Source of the DNA: an uncultured Prevotellaceae bacterium | Lineage (GTDB): Bacteria; Bacteroidota; Bacteroidia; Bacteroidales; Bacteroidaceae | Assembly: GCA_902762325.1 (NCBI GenBank) | Contig: CACWNV010000006.1 | Span: 1-64,000 of the forward strand | Direction of reading: 5' to 3' | DNA length: 64,000 bases | Shown: one piece after another, positions 17,750-26,998 of the stretch | How the letters are laid out: each line of letters starts with the position of its first letter | Numbering within the stretch: position 1 is the stretch's first letter | Position numbers and translations under genes: made by a program | The notes under the pieces: generated by a model | Database searches by the model: none | The model's input: the letters and a program-made list of their open reading frames with translations, nothing else | What the model was told of the DNA's origin: nothing

Positions 17750-18448
17750 ATGGGTAAACTTCATGATATCAAAGTGGTGGCCTTCGATGCCGATGACACA
17801 CTATGGGACTGTCAATCCCACTTCAACGAAGTGGAGCGGCAGTATTGTCAGATCTTAGCACCGTATGCAGATGCAGAGACGGTGAGTAGTGAGCTGTTTA
17901 AGACGGAATGTAAGAACATGCCCGTTACAGGCTATGGCTCTAAGGCATTTACACTCTCGTTAGTGGAGAATGCAGTGAACATCAGTCACGGTAAGATTTC
18001 AGCCTACGACCTGTTGCGCATTCAGGAACTGGGCGTCAGTCTGCTGAACATTCCTGCCACGCCCCTGCCTGAAGTGGAAGATACGCTCCGACAGTTGAAA
18101 GCGAATGGAATGTATAAGCTCATGGTCTTTACCAAGGGTGAGATTATGGACCAGGAAAACAAGCTCCTGCGTTCGGGATTGTGGGATTATTTCGACCGTG
18201 TGGAAGTGGTCTCCAACAAGACCGTCCGCCAGTACCGTGAACTCTGTGAGACCTTCGGCATCACGATTGATGAACTGCTGATGGTGGGCAACTCGTTCAA
18301 GAGCGACATAGATCCTGTCTTGAGATTGGGAGGACGTGCCGTCCATATTCCTTTCCATACCATGTGGGCGCATGAGCTGGCTGAGGAATACGAGCATGAG
18401 AACCTCACCGTGATCAAGAACTTCAGTGAACTGCTTACGTTATTATAA
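17750..18448 (+). CDS. HAD-superfamily hydrolase
   Basis: A 232-residue phosphatase-like enzyme. Motif I is FDADDTLWD near residue 13 (nucleophile aspartate), motif II VFTKGE near 127, the conserved lysine lies near 155, and motif III/IV is VGNSFKSDIDP near 185. A helical cap is inserted after motif I, as in phosphoglycolate phosphatase-type members. The substrate is unknown. It stands 38 bases before an uncharacterised small gene and may be transcribed with it. Confidence 0.85.
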   Translation: MGKLHDIKVVAFDADDTLWDCQSHFNEVERQYCQILAPYADAETVSSELFKTECKNMPVTGYGSKAFTLSLVENAVNISHGKISAYDLLRIQELGVSLLNIPATPLPEVEDTLRQLKANGMYKLMVFTKGEIMDQENKLLRSGLWDYFDRVEVVSNKTVRQYRELCETFGITIDELLMVGNSFKSDIDPVLRLGGRAVHIPFHTMWAHELAEEYEHENLTVIKNFSELLTLL

Positions 18449-18486
18449 CCTTATTATATATTAAAGGTAACATTATTATTTAGACC

Positions 18487-18885
18487 ATGCTACAACAAGA
18501 CTATATCCTTCGACTTATCCGCGAGTTCATGGCTGCCCTCGCCAAGGCTTTGGAGAAGAAAGAATTTACAGCCCGTCGTGAAGAGCTGCGTCAGCTCTAC
18601 AACCAATACGTAGGACCTTATTCGTTTTATTTCACCGCCCCCATTGATGATGTTTTCGATGCCATCGGGCAGGAGGAAGAACAAAAGCGGCTTCCCAAAC
18701 TGGAGATGCTGGCTGAATTATACTATGCCGAAGCCGACCTTGTCTCTTTGCCTGACCGCGAGCGGCTGTTGCAGAACGCTTTTACCATCTTCAACTATGT
18801 TGACAGGTACGGCGGAACGTACTCGATGGACCGTCTGCAAAAGATTCAGAACATCAGGAAGAAACTTGAAAGCGAGGGATCATAG
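18487..18885 (+). CDS. Conserved helical protein of unknown function (possibly DUF6483-like)
   Basis: A 132-residue all-helical cytoplasmic protein beginning MLQQDYILRLIREFM. The start resembles DUF6483-type proteins, but I am not sure of the family. It has no catalytic motif, membrane segment or signal. It sits between the HAD hydrolase and the MATE exporter, all on the plus strand with short gaps (38 and 11 bases), so the three may form one transcript. Confidence 0.65.
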   Translation: MLQQDYILRLIREFMAALAKALEKKEFTARREELRQLYNQYVGPYSFYFTAPIDDVFDAIGQEEEQKRLPKLEMLAELYYAEADLVSLPDRERLLQNAFTIFNYVDRYGGTYSMDRLQKIQNIRKKLESEGS

Positions 18886-18896
18886 CTGACCCGGAT

Positions 18897-20240
18897 ATGA
18901 CAACCTGTGATATGACCGTAGGACGGCCAGGACGGAACATCATCCGTTTTGCGCTGCCGTTGATAGGCGGATACATCCTGCAACAGATGTATCTGATAAT
19001 TGATGCTGCTATCGTAGGACGATGGATAGGAGTGGAAGCCTTGGCAGCAGTCGGTGCTTCTTCCAGTATCATGTTTCTTATCATGGGATTCTGCAATGGG
19101 GCGTGTGCCGGTTTCTCCATTCCCGTCGCCCAGCGTTTCGGTGCCAAAGATTTTAAGCAGATGCGTTGTTATGTAGCCAATGCCGTGAGAATTTCCGTAG
19201 TGATAGCTGTCGTTCTTACGCTATTGACTTGTTGTTTCTGTGAACGCATACTGAAAGTTGTCAATACGCCTCATGAGATACTGCACGATGCATGGGTGTA
19301 CCTGTTTTTCCAGTTTCTCGCCATCCCCTTTACCATTGGCTATAATTTGCTGGCAGGATTCATCCGTGCTGTAGGGAACAGTCGGCAGCCCTTCTTGTTC
19401 GTGATAGCAGCCTCCGTTTTTAATACCCTTTTAGATATCATCCTTATCCTGTGGATAGAAATGGGCGTGGAAGGAGCAGCTCTTGCCACACTTCTTGCAC
19501 AGACTTTTGCTTTCTCTTTGTGCCTCCATTATATCATCAGAGACCTGCGGATGCTGATACCCGCCAACGATGAGCGCCGTTACGACGACCATCTGACAGG
19601 CAGGCTGCTTAATTCCGGTATTCCGATGGGACTGCAGTTTTCCATCACAGGGATTGGCATCATCATGCTACAGAGTGCCAACAATGCACTGGGAACAGTC
19701 TATGTGGCAGCCTTTACTGCTTCCATGCGTGTGAAGTACCTTTTCACTTGTGTCTTTGAGAATATCGGGGCAGCGATGACCACCTATTGCGGACAGAATA
19801 TCGGGGCAGGAGAAATCAGACGAGTGGCGCTTGGAGTGAAATCGGCCATTAAGATCATGCTGGTCTATTTTGTTTTTACCTTTCTGATTATATGGCCGTT
19901 TGCCGATGAAATGATGTTGTTGTTCGTCGATGCGGATAATCAGGTGATTGTGTCGAGTGCTGCACAGTTTATGCGTATAGCCAATTATTTCTATCCCGTC
20001 TTGGGATTGCTCACCATTCTGCGTTACAGCATTCAGGGACTCGGCTTTTCCAACCTCTCCATGTTAAGCGGTGTTATGGAAATGATAGCCCGTTGTGGTG
20101 TCAGTCTTTGGCTTGTACCGGCTTTAGGTTTCCTGGGTGTCTGCTTCGGCGACCCAATCGCCTGGATAGCTGCTGACCTTTTTCTCGTTCCAGCCTATCT
20201 CTATGTATACAGACGGCTTAAGGTAAGAACAGGCGTTTGA
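18897..20240 (+). CDS. MATE family multidrug/organic cation efflux protein
   Basis: A 447-residue integral membrane protein with about twelve hydrophobic segments in two repeated bundles. The first bundle starts IIRFALPLIGGYILQQMY and continues VGRWIGVEALAAVGAS, the classic MATE N-terminus; the second starts near GIPMGLQFSITGIG around residue 240. MATE proteins export cationic drugs or metabolites using Na+ or H+ gradients. The substrate is unknown. Confidence 0.9.
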   Translation: MTTCDMTVGRPGRNIIRFALPLIGGYILQQMYLIIDAAIVGRWIGVEALAAVGASSSIMFLIMGFCNGACAGFSIPVAQRFGAKDFKQMRCYVANAVRISVVIAVVLTLLTCCFCERILKVVNTPHEILHDAWVYLFFQFLAIPFTIGYNLLAGFIRAVGNSRQPFLFVIAASVFNTLLDIILILWIEMGVEGAALATLLAQTFAFSLCLHYIIRDLRMLIPANDERRYDDHLTGRLLNSGIPMGLQFSITGIGIIMLQSANNALGTVYVAAFTASMRVKYLFTCVFENIGAAMTTYCGQNIGAGEIRRVALGVKSAIKIMLVYFVFTFLIIWPFADEMMLLFVDADNQVIVSSAAQFMRIANYFYPVLGLLTILRYSIQGLGFSNLSMLSGVMEMIARCGVSLWLVPALGFLGVCFGDPIAWIAADLFLVPAYLYVYRRLKVRTGV

Positions 20241-20338
20241 AGGGCGGTAGTATAGGATTCAACTCATGTTGGAAATTATTTTGTGTAATTTTACTAACTT
20301 TTAGTTTCCTACATATTCAGTATTTGGTGATTTATTCG

Positions 20339-20346
20339 TATCTTTG
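20339..20346 (+). promoter_or_regulatory. -7 element of argS
   Basis: TATCTTTG, 52 bases before the argS ATG. Confidence 0.6.
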
Positions 20347-20398
20347 CAGCGATTTTTTGGAAACGTAGTGTTTTCCGTTTATATAAAATATACCGATT

Positions 20399-22231
20399 AT
20401 GAAGATTGAAGCGCAGATTTGCAGTGGCGTAATGGCTGCCGTGAAGAGTTTTTATGGTCAGGATGTACCGGAGAAGATGGTGCAGTTGCAGAAGACAAAG
20501 GCAACATTCAAGGGGAACTTTACCGTAGTGGTGTTTCCTTTTCTTAAAATATCAAAGAAGTCTCCTGAGCAGACGGCACAGGAAATTGGTGAATATCTGA
20601 AGACGAACTGTGAGGCAGTGGCAGACTTCAATGTGGTGAAGGGTTTCCTGAACCTTGAAGTGGCTACGTCAGCCTGGTTGTCACTGCTTGACGAGATGGA
20701 TGCAGATGCCCGTTTCGGCTTGAAGACAGTGACAGACGAGAGTCCTCTTGTCATGATAGAGTATTCTTCCCCCAACACCAATAAGCCGTTGCATCTTGGT
20801 CATGTGCGTAACAATCTGCTCGGCTGGTCATTGGCTCAGATCATGGAAGCTAACGGCAATCATGTTGTGAAGACCAACATCGTAAACGACCGAGGTATCC
20901 ACATCTGCAAGTCGATGCTTGCCTGGTTGAAGTGGGGTAATGGAGAGACACCGGAATCGAGCGGAAAGAAAGGTGACCACCTCATCGGCGATTATTATGT
21001 TGCTTTCGATAAGCATTATCGTGAAGAAGTAAAGCAGCTGAAGGCACAGTTCGTGGCTGAAGGTATGGATGAAGAGAAGGCTGAAGAGAAAGCAAAAGCC
21101 GAAGCTCCTTTGATTAAGGAAGCACATGAGATGTTGGTGAAGTGGGAGCAGAACGATCCTGAAGTGCGTGCCCTCTGGGAAAAGATGAACGCATGGGTAT
21201 ATGCCGGTTTCGACGAGACTTATAAGGCATTGGGTGTATCGTTCGACAAAATATACTACGAGTCAGATACTTATCTCGAAGGAAAGAAAAAGGTAGAAGA
21301 AGGCCTTGCCAAAGGTCTCTTCTTTAGGAAGGAAGACAACAGCGTCTGGGCTGACCTTACCGATGAAGGGCTTGACCAGAAACTGTTGCTCCGTTCCGAT
21401 GGCACATCGGTCTATATGACCCAGGACATCGGTACTGCCGACATGCGATTCAAGGACTATCCCATTGACAAGATGATCTATGTGGTGGGAAATGAGCAGA
21501 ACTATCATTTTCAGGTGCTTTCCATCCTGCTTGATCGATTAGGCTTCAAGTGGGGTAAGGAGCTGGTTCATTTCAGCTATGGCATGGTGGAGCTGCCCAA
21601 CGGTAAGATGAAGAGTCGTGAGGGGACAGTTGTGGATGCCGACGACCTCATCGCAACGATGATCACCGATGCCCGTCAGTTGAGCGAAGACAAGGTGAAC
21701 AAACTTGAAGGAATCAGTGAAGAGGAAAAGGATGAGATTGCACGTATCGTAGGTATGGGTGCCCTGAAGTATTTCATCCTGAAGGTTGATGCCCGTAAGA
21801 ACATGCTGTTTAATCCAGAAGAGTCGATAGACTTTAATGGTAATACAGGACCGTTCATCCAATATACTCATGCCCGTATCCGTAGCATACTACGTAAGAA
21901 TGAAGAACTAAGAAAGAATAATGTGGATTCTTCTCCTGCCTCGGTATGCACCGGTTATTCTTTGCAACCCAAGGAAATAGAACTGATTCAGAAACTCAAT
22001 GAATTCGGGGCTGTCGTAGAACAGGCCGGCAAAGACTATTCGCCCAGTGGCGTTGCCAACTACTGCTATGAACTGACTAAGGAGTTCAACCAGTTCTATC
22101 ACGACTATAGCATCCTCAATGCTGAAAACGAAGAGGCTAAGCAAGTACGTCTTGTCATTGCCCGCAATGTGGCAAAGACACTGAAGAATGGTATGGCGCT
22201 TCTTGGCATCGAAGTTCCTGAGAGAATGTAA
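20399..22231 (+). CDS. argS: Arginyl-tRNA synthetase
   Basis: A 610-residue class I synthetase that charges tRNA-Arg. It has an N-terminal tRNA-binding domain, the HIGH motif variant HLGHVRNN near residue 127 preceded by SSPNTNKPL, a KMSKS-equivalent GKMKSREGT near 402, and the C-terminal anticodon-binding helical domain with GPFIQYTHARI near 485. Length and order are normal. It is followed 2 bases later by an RNase H-like gene. Confidence 0.96.
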   Translation: MKIEAQICSGVMAAVKSFYGQDVPEKMVQLQKTKATFKGNFTVVVFPFLKISKKSPEQTAQEIGEYLKTNCEAVADFNVVKGFLNLEVATSAWLSLLDEMDADARFGLKTVTDESPLVMIEYSSPNTNKPLHLGHVRNNLLGWSLAQIMEANGNHVVKTNIVNDRGIHICKSMLAWLKWGNGETPESSGKKGDHLIGDYYVAFDKHYREEVKQLKAQFVAEGMDEEKAEEKAKAEAPLIKEAHEMLVKWEQNDPEVRALWEKMNAWVYAGFDETYKALGVSFDKIYYESDTYLEGKKKVEEGLAKGLFFRKEDNSVWADLTDEGLDQKLLLRSDGTSVYMTQDIGTADMRFKDYPIDKMIYVVGNEQNYHFQVLSILLDRLGFKWGKELVHFSYGMVELPNGKMKSREGTVVDADDLIATMITDARQLSEDKVNKLEGISEEEKDEIARIVGMGALKYFILKVDARKNMLFNPEESIDFNGNTGPFIQYTHARIRSILRKNEELRKNNVDSSPASVCTGYSLQPKEIELIQKLNEFGAVVEQAGKDYSPSGVANYCYELTKEFNQFYHDYSILNAENEEAKQVRLVIARNVAKTLKNGMALLGIEVPERM

Positions 22232-22233
22232 TA

Positions 22234-22698
22234 ATGGAGAACTTAATCAATCCGCCAGACTACCGAAACGACACCGTGCTACCACTGCCGCCCGAAGTGA
22301 CAGCGGAGGCATGGGCTGTCGATGCGGCCTGCTCTGGCAATCCTGGTCCCATGGAATACCAGGCCATTGATTTGGCTACAGGTGCACGGGTGTTCCATTT
22401 CGGACCTGTCCACGGTACCAACAATATCGGCGAATTCCTTGCCATTGTCCATGCGTTGGCACTGATGGAAAAGCAAGGTATCAAGAAGACTATCTACTCA
22501 GACAGCTACAATGCCATCTTGTGGGTGAATAAAAAACAGTGCAAGACAAAACTCGAGCACACACAGCAGACAGCACAGCTCTATCAGATTATTGCCCGTG
22601 CAGAGTTTTGGCTTCGTACACATACTTTTCGCGTACCTATTATTAAATGGGATACTCAGAAATGGGGCGAGGTACCTGCAGACTTTGGCAGGAAATAA
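22234..22698 (+). CDS. RNase H-like protein
   Basis: A 154-residue protein with the complete RNase H carboxylate set: D30 (AVDAACSGNPGP), E67 (NIGEFLAI), D90 (IYSDSYNA) and D150 (EVPADFGR). This suggests an active ribonuclease H1-type enzyme that removes RNA from RNA-DNA hybrids. The characteristic basic handle region and an N-terminal caulimovirus-type domain are absent. It sits 2 bases after argS and is presumably co-transcribed. Confidence 0.85.
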   Translation: MENLINPPDYRNDTVLPLPPEVTAEAWAVDAACSGNPGPMEYQAIDLATGARVFHFGPVHGTNNIGEFLAIVHALALMEKQGIKKTIYSDSYNAILWVNKKQCKTKLEHTQQTAQLYQIIARAEFWLRTHTFRVPIIKWDTQKWGEVPADFGRK

Positions 22699-22725
22699 GA
22701 CATGAGTAATCTGGCGACTTCCGAT

Positions 22726-23703
22726 TCAGAACGAAGGAGCACGAAATCTTACAATCTTTCTTCCATCATAATATTCTTCGCTGAAAGCTTTCGCCTCGGC
22801 AGGTATTGCCGGAGCAGGTGTGCCGTCGTCAACGGGCAATGGTGCCTTCTCTACCCGCAACTCATCCCAGAGACCTCGGTCGAGGAATGACTGAAGCGTG
22901 GCCAGTCCTCCTTCAACGATGAGCGACTGTAATTGCCGTTCATAGCAAGTGCCCAGCAAATCATCAATTGATTTCACCGTTATCATATTCCCAAAGCATT
23001 CTTCTTTTCCAGACAACACAAAGCGAACTGGCGACGGACCGCTCCATTCACGCACGTTCAATTGTGGCTGTTCCTTTTCCGCTGTCAAGCGACCCACTAC
23101 AATGGCATCCTCTCTTGCTCTCTGTTGATGAACCAGCATCTTTGTAAACGGTGACGATATGGCAAGCGGATGCCCGTGGTCGTCGATGAAACCATTGTCA
23201 GTTTGTGCCCATTTCAGGATGATGTACGGCCGATGCTTCTTGTGGAATGTAAAGAAACGGCGGTTGAGCCATTGGCATTCTTTTTCTAAGACACCAACTG
23301 TCACTTCTATTCCTGCCTCACGGATGCGCTGGATGCCTCTTCCCTGAACTTTAGCGAAAGGGTCTACACAACCCACGACAACACGTCGTATCCCCTTGCT
23401 GATAATCAGATCACAGCAAGGAGGAGTCTTTCCATAGTGGGCGCATGGTTCCAAGGAAACATAGATGGTGGACTCCTTCAGCAGTGGTTCGTCTTCGGGG
23501 CTCACGGATGCAAAGGCATTCACTTCGGCATGACCTTCACCGCAGCGGACATGATAGCCCTCTCCAATGATTTTTTCTCCATCACCAGAGGAAGAAGGGC
23601 AGACTATCACAGCACCTACCATAGGATTCGGGCGTGCCTCCAGCCAGCCATTGGAAGCCAGTTGGATGCAGCGTCTCATGTATTTCTCGTCTTCAGTCAT
23701 CAT
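22726..23703 (-). CDS. ribD: Riboflavin biosynthesis deaminase/reductase RibD
   Basis: A 325-residue bifunctional enzyme catalysing two early steps of riboflavin synthesis. The N-terminal deaminase domain has zinc ligands in HAEVNAF (near residue 58) and PCAHYGKTPPC (near 86). The C-terminal dihydrofolate-reductase-like domain has LKWAQTDNGFI near 165 and IVEGGLATLQSF near 266. Length is slightly short but both domains are present. The second methionine is an equally possible start. It is divergent from prmC. Confidence 0.92.
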   Translation of the reverse strand: MMTEDEKYMRRCIQLASNGWLEARPNPMVGAVIVCPSSSGDGEKIIGEGYHVRCGEGHAEVNAFASVSPEDEPLLKESTIYVSLEPCAHYGKTPPCCDLIISKGIRRVVVGCVDPFAKVQGRGIQRIREAGIEVTVGVLEKECQWLNRRFFTFHKKHRPYIILKWAQTDNGFIDDHGHPLAISSPFTKMLVHQQRAREDAIVVGRLTAEKEQPQLNVREWSGPSPVRFVLSGKEECFGNMITVKSIDDLLGTCYERQLQSLIVEGGLATLQSFLDRGLWDELRVEKAPLPVDDGTPAPAIPAEAKAFSEEYYDGRKIVRFRAPSF

Positions 23704-23743
23704 GTTTTCTATTATCTGTTGTCGGGACTCTGATTGCCAGTTG

Positions 23744-23751
23744 CAAAATTA
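23744..23751 (-). promoter_or_regulatory. -7 element of ribD
   Basis: Minus strand TAATTTTG, 40 bases upstream of the ribD ATG. Confidence 0.55.
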
Positions 23752-23794
23752 AGCAAAATAATTGAGAAAGTTTGGCTAATCCGATTTTTCCATG

Positions 23795-23802
23795 TATTTT
23801 TG
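23795..23802 (+). promoter_or_regulatory. -7 element of prmC-recX-comF
   Basis: TATTTTTG, 8 bases before the ATG at 23811, so the transcript probably has a leader of only a few bases. Confidence 0.6.
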
Positions 23803-23810
23803 TGGGAGTA

Positions 23811-24662
23811 ATGGAAAAATACAGAGAGTTATGCAATAGACTTACGGGACTCTATGAGGCGGGCGAAGCGAAGAGCATTGTCCGTATGGTGTTGGATGTC
23901 CGTTTCGGTTTTTCCTTGACTGACGTGTTGTGTGGCAGGGTCGAGGAGTTATCCGCCAATGAGAAGGAAGAACTGGAGGAGATGATGTGCCGGCTGGAAC
24001 AGGGATGCCCTGTGCAGTATGTGCTGGGTGAAACGTCATTCTTCGGTCATACTTTTCATGTGGAGCCAGGGGTGCTGATACCACGACCAGAGACGGAAGA
24101 ACTGGTAGGATGGGTCGCCAGTTCTGAAGAGTCGGGAGCGGCAAATGGCATATCGATTCTTGACATCGGTACAGGCTCAGGCTGTATTGCCTGTTCACTG
24201 GCACTGGTATTTCCCGATGCTGCTGTCACAGCATGGGATATCTCAGACGATGCGTTACGGATTGCCCGTCAGAATGCAGAGATGCTCCATGCTGATGTTC
24301 GTTTCGTCCGACAAGACGCTTTAATGCCACCCGAAGATATTGGACAGTGGGATGTGATAGTAAGCAATCCTCCTTATATCTGTAGGCAGGAAGCACAGGG
24401 CATGGAACGTAATGTCCTCGATTATGAACCCCACACCGCTCTCTTTGTCTCTGATGACGCCCCCCTGCTGTTCTACCGAAGCATCGCCCGGTATGCACAG
24501 AAAGCTCTCAAGCCCGGAGGGAAACTCTTTTTTGAAATTAATCCGCTTTACTGCCGGCAACTGGAAAATATGCTTACGGAAATGGGATACTTCGCCGTTA
24601 CTCTCCGTGAAGACCAGTCCGGACGGCAGCGGTTTATAAAGGCAACAACACATGAAGACTGA
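23811..24662 (+). CDS. prmC: Peptide chain release factor N5-glutamine methyltransferase
   Basis: A 283-residue SAM-dependent methyltransferase that modifies the GGQ glutamine of RF1/RF2. It has an N-terminal helical substrate-binding domain, then PGVLIPRPETEELV near residue 87, SAM-binding DIGTGSGCIACSLA near 116 and catalytic VSNPPYI near 182. The start at 23811 agrees with the promoter; the frame stays open upstream to 23772. Its end overlaps recX by 11 bases. Confidence 0.93.
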   Translation: MEKYRELCNRLTGLYEAGEAKSIVRMVLDVRFGFSLTDVLCGRVEELSANEKEELEEMMCRLEQGCPVQYVLGETSFFGHTFHVEPGVLIPRPETEELVGWVASSEESGAANGISILDIGTGSGCIACSLALVFPDAAVTAWDISDDALRIARQNAEMLHADVRFVRQDALMPPEDIGQWDVIVSNPPYICRQEAQGMERNVLDYEPHTALFVSDDAPLLFYRSIARYAQKALKPGGKLFFEINPLYCRQLENMLTEMGYFAVTLREDQSGRQRFIKATTHED

Positions 24663-25134
24663 GATAACAGAACAGGAAGCCCTTTCACGACTGGCTGCCC
24701 TTTGTTCGCGCGGTGAACATTCCAGTGGTGAGATGATAGAAAAGATGCGGCGCTGGCAATTGGATGAGATGGCTCAGGCCCGTATCCTTGAACGGCTTGT
24801 CCACGACAAATACGTTGATGATGAACGGTTTGCCCGTGCATTTATTCACGACAAGCTACGTTACAACCACTGGGGACGAAGAAAGATAGAACAGGCTCTG
24901 TGGCAGAAAGGTGTGGACCGTGATGTCTATGCCCCATTGTTAGATGCCGTCAGTGATGAGGATTATCTTGCAGAGCTTCGTCCGCTACTCCGACAGAAGA
25001 GCCGTTCTGTCAAGGCAGATTCAGACTATGAGCGCAACATGAAGCTCATTAAATTTGCCTTAGGGCGCGGTTTTACGATGGACATTATCCGCCAGTGTAT
25101 TGACGGAGCTGAAGATATTGCAGATGAAGGATAG
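24652..25134 (+). CDS. recX: Regulatory protein RecX
   Basis: A 160-residue helical-repeat protein that modulates RecA filaments. The three tandem three-helix repeats are visible as ALSRLAALCSRGEHSSGEM, ILERLVHDKYVDDERFAR and WGRRKIEQALWQKGVDRD. It is coupled by 11-base overlaps to prmC upstream and comF downstream. Confidence 0.88.
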   Translation: MKTEITEQEALSRLAALCSRGEHSSGEMIEKMRRWQLDEMAQARILERLVHDKYVDDERFARAFIHDKLRYNHWGRRKIEQALWQKGVDRDVYAPLLDAVSDEDYLAELRPLLRQKSRSVKADSDYERNMKLIKFALGRGFTMDIIRQCIDGAEDIADEG

Positions 25135-25825
25135 TTTCTGGAGCCGCTTAGTCGACTTAATAGCCCCGCGTGCCTGTGTCGTCTGTGGGGGGCGACTGGG
25201 CATCCATGAGTTTTTTCTCTGTGGCAGTTGCAATTTGCAGCTTCCCCGTACCAACTATGCTGATAATCCATACGAGAACGATATGGCACGACTCTTTTGG
25301 GGACAGTTGCCCGTGGAGCGTTGTGCAGCCCTGTTCTTCTATCAGGGCGGCTCTGGCCCCAGCCAGATTCTTTATGAGTTGAAATACAAGAATCATCCGG
25401 AAATAGGAGAGTTCTTTGGTAGGATGATTGCAGAAGAATGGAACGATACAGGCTTCTTTGAAGGCATTGACTTGATCGTTCCTGTCCCGTTGGCCAAAGA
25501 GCGACAACGGCAGCGTGGCTATAATCAGAGTCTGCATATAGCCCGTGGCATAGGTTCTGTAACCCGACTGCCCATCGTTACAAACGCAGTGTCACGTGAA
25601 CAGTTTGTAGAGAGTCAGACGCAGAAAGACCGTTGGCAGCGCAATGAGAATGTGGAAGGCTGCTTCCGTTTGAACGATGGTTCTGCCTTGAAGGGCAGAC
25701 ATGTTCTTCTGGTTGACGATGTCGTAACCACAGGAGCGACGATTTGTTCCTGTGGGCGTGAGATGTTAAAAGCAGGGGATGTACGTTTCAGCATACTCAC
25801 TATCGGTTTTGCGAAATCCAAATAA
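25124..25825 (+). CDS. comF: ComF-family amidophosphoribosyltransferase-like protein
   Basis: A 233-residue protein with an N-terminal zinc-finger-like pair (CVVCG ... LCGSC, residues about 16-40) and a C-terminal PRPP-binding fold: IVPVPLAKERQRQRGYNQS near 130 and VLLVDDVVTTGAT near 195. ComF proteins are linked to DNA uptake, although the phosphoribosyl acceptor is not established. The start at 25124 overlaps the end of recX; an in-frame TTG at 25100 is less likely. Confidence 0.87.
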   Translation: MKDSFWSRLVDLIAPRACVVCGGRLGIHEFFLCGSCNLQLPRTNYADNPYENDMARLFWGQLPVERCAALFFYQGGSGPSQILYELKYKNHPEIGEFFGRMIAEEWNDTGFFEGIDLIVPVPLAKERQRQRGYNQSLHIARGIGSVTRLPIVTNAVSREQFVESQTQKDRWQRNENVEGCFRLNDGSALKGRHVLLVDDVVTTGATICSCGREMLKAGDVRFSILTIGFAKSK

Positions 25826-25871
25826 ACAATAAAAATAAAAGGAGTACGCTTGTCGTATGGCATATTTGGCG

Positions 25872-25879
25872 TATCTTTG
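25872..25879 (+). promoter_or_regulatory. -7 element of pyrE
   Basis: TATCTTTG, 27 bases upstream of the pyrE ATG. Confidence 0.6.
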
Positions 25880-25906
25880 CACCTAAAGACAGAAAAGTAG
25901 AATAAT

Positions 25907-26539
25907 ATGGATACATTAAAGAAAGCATTTGCATCAAAACTGTTGAAGATTAAGGCTATCAAATTGCAGCCAGACAATCCTTTCACTTGGGCTTCCGGAT
26001 GGAAGTCGCCGTTCTATTGTGACAACCGTAAGACCCTTTCCTATGCGGGCTTACGCAGCTATGTGAAGCTGGAGCTTATCCATGCCATTTTAGAGAATTT
26101 CCCCGAGGCCGAGGCTGTTGCCGGTGTTGCCACTGGAGCTATTGCCCAAGGAGCCTTGGTGGCAGATGCTTTGAATCTTCCTTTTGTATATGTCCGTTCG
26201 AAACCAAAAGATCATGGACTTGAGAATCTCATTGAGGGTGAACTGAAACCTGGTCTGAAGGTTGTTGTCGTCGAAGACCTTATCTCTACAGGCGGCAGTT
26301 CCCTGAAAGCAGTGGAGGCCATCCGCAAGAATGCGTGTGAGGTTGTCGGAATGGTAGCCTCCTACACCTATGGATTCCCTGTTGCTAAGGAAGCCTTTGA
26401 AAAGGCAGGTGTGAAGCTGGTTACTCTTACAGATTATGAGCATGTCGTGGCAGAAGCGTTGGAAACTGGCTATATCAGTGAAGGCGATGTGAAGCTGCTT
26501 GACAGCTGGCGCAAGGATCCTGCACACTGGGAAGGATAA
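25907..26539 (+). CDS. pyrE: Orotate phosphoribosyltransferase
   Basis: A 210-residue enzyme converting orotate and PRPP to OMP in pyrimidine synthesis. FTWASGWKSPFYCDNR near residue 25 is the orotate loop, RSKPKDHG near 99 the flexible catalytic loop, and VVVVEDLISTGGS near 120 the PRPP signature. It is followed by a SRPBCC protein and argH on the same strand with short gaps. Confidence 0.95.
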   Translation: MDTLKKAFASKLLKIKAIKLQPDNPFTWASGWKSPFYCDNRKTLSYAGLRSYVKLELIHAILENFPEAEAVAGVATGAIAQGALVADALNLPFVYVRSKPKDHGLENLIEGELKPGLKVVVVEDLISTGGSSLKAVEAIRKNACEVVGMVASYTYGFPVAKEAFEKAGVKLVTLTDYEHVVAEALETGYISEGDVKLLDSWRKDPAHWEG

Positions 26540-26572
26540 TCTTTTTTTTCAAAACCAATCATAAACAACATA

Positions 26573-26986
26573 ATGAGCAGCAAATTTGAAAGCAGTGTGC
26601 GTGAGATAAAGTCTCCGCAGCAAAAGGTCTATGATGCGTTAAGTAACCTGCAGAACTTGGAGAAGATTCGCGACCGCCTGCCTGAAGACAAGATACAGGA
26701 CTTCACGTTCGACAACGATTCTGTGTCGGTCAACGTACCTCCAGTAGGTAGTATTGCCCTGCAAATCATTGAACGTGAGGAGCCAAAGACCATCAAGTTT
26801 GAATCGGTGAACAGCCCGATCGCTTTCAATCTGTGGATTCAGCTCCTGCCATTGACTGAAGAGACTTGTAAGATGAAACTGACCATCAAGGCTGAGCTTA
26901 ATCCGTTTATCAAAGGGATGGTGGCGAAACCGTTGCAGGAAGGTTTGGAAAAAATGGCTGATGTCATTCAGATGATTCAATATTGA
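26573..26986 (+). CDS. SRPBCC-fold (START/Bet v1-like) protein
   Basis: A 137-residue protein with the helix-grip pattern: an N-terminal strand FESSVREIKSP, short helices QQKVYDALSNLQNLEKIRD, a run of strands and a long C-terminal helix MVAKPLQEGLEKMADVIQMI. Such proteins bind hydrophobic ligands; none can be named here. It lies 33 bases after pyrE and 12 before argH. Confidence 0.75.
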   Translation: MSSKFESSVREIKSPQQKVYDALSNLQNLEKIRDRLPEDKIQDFTFDNDSVSVNVPPVGSIALQIIEREEPKTIKFESVNSPIAFNLWIQLLPLTEETCKMKLTIKAELNPFIKGMVAKPLQEGLEKMADVIQMIQY

Positions 26987-26998
26987 AAGCATACTATC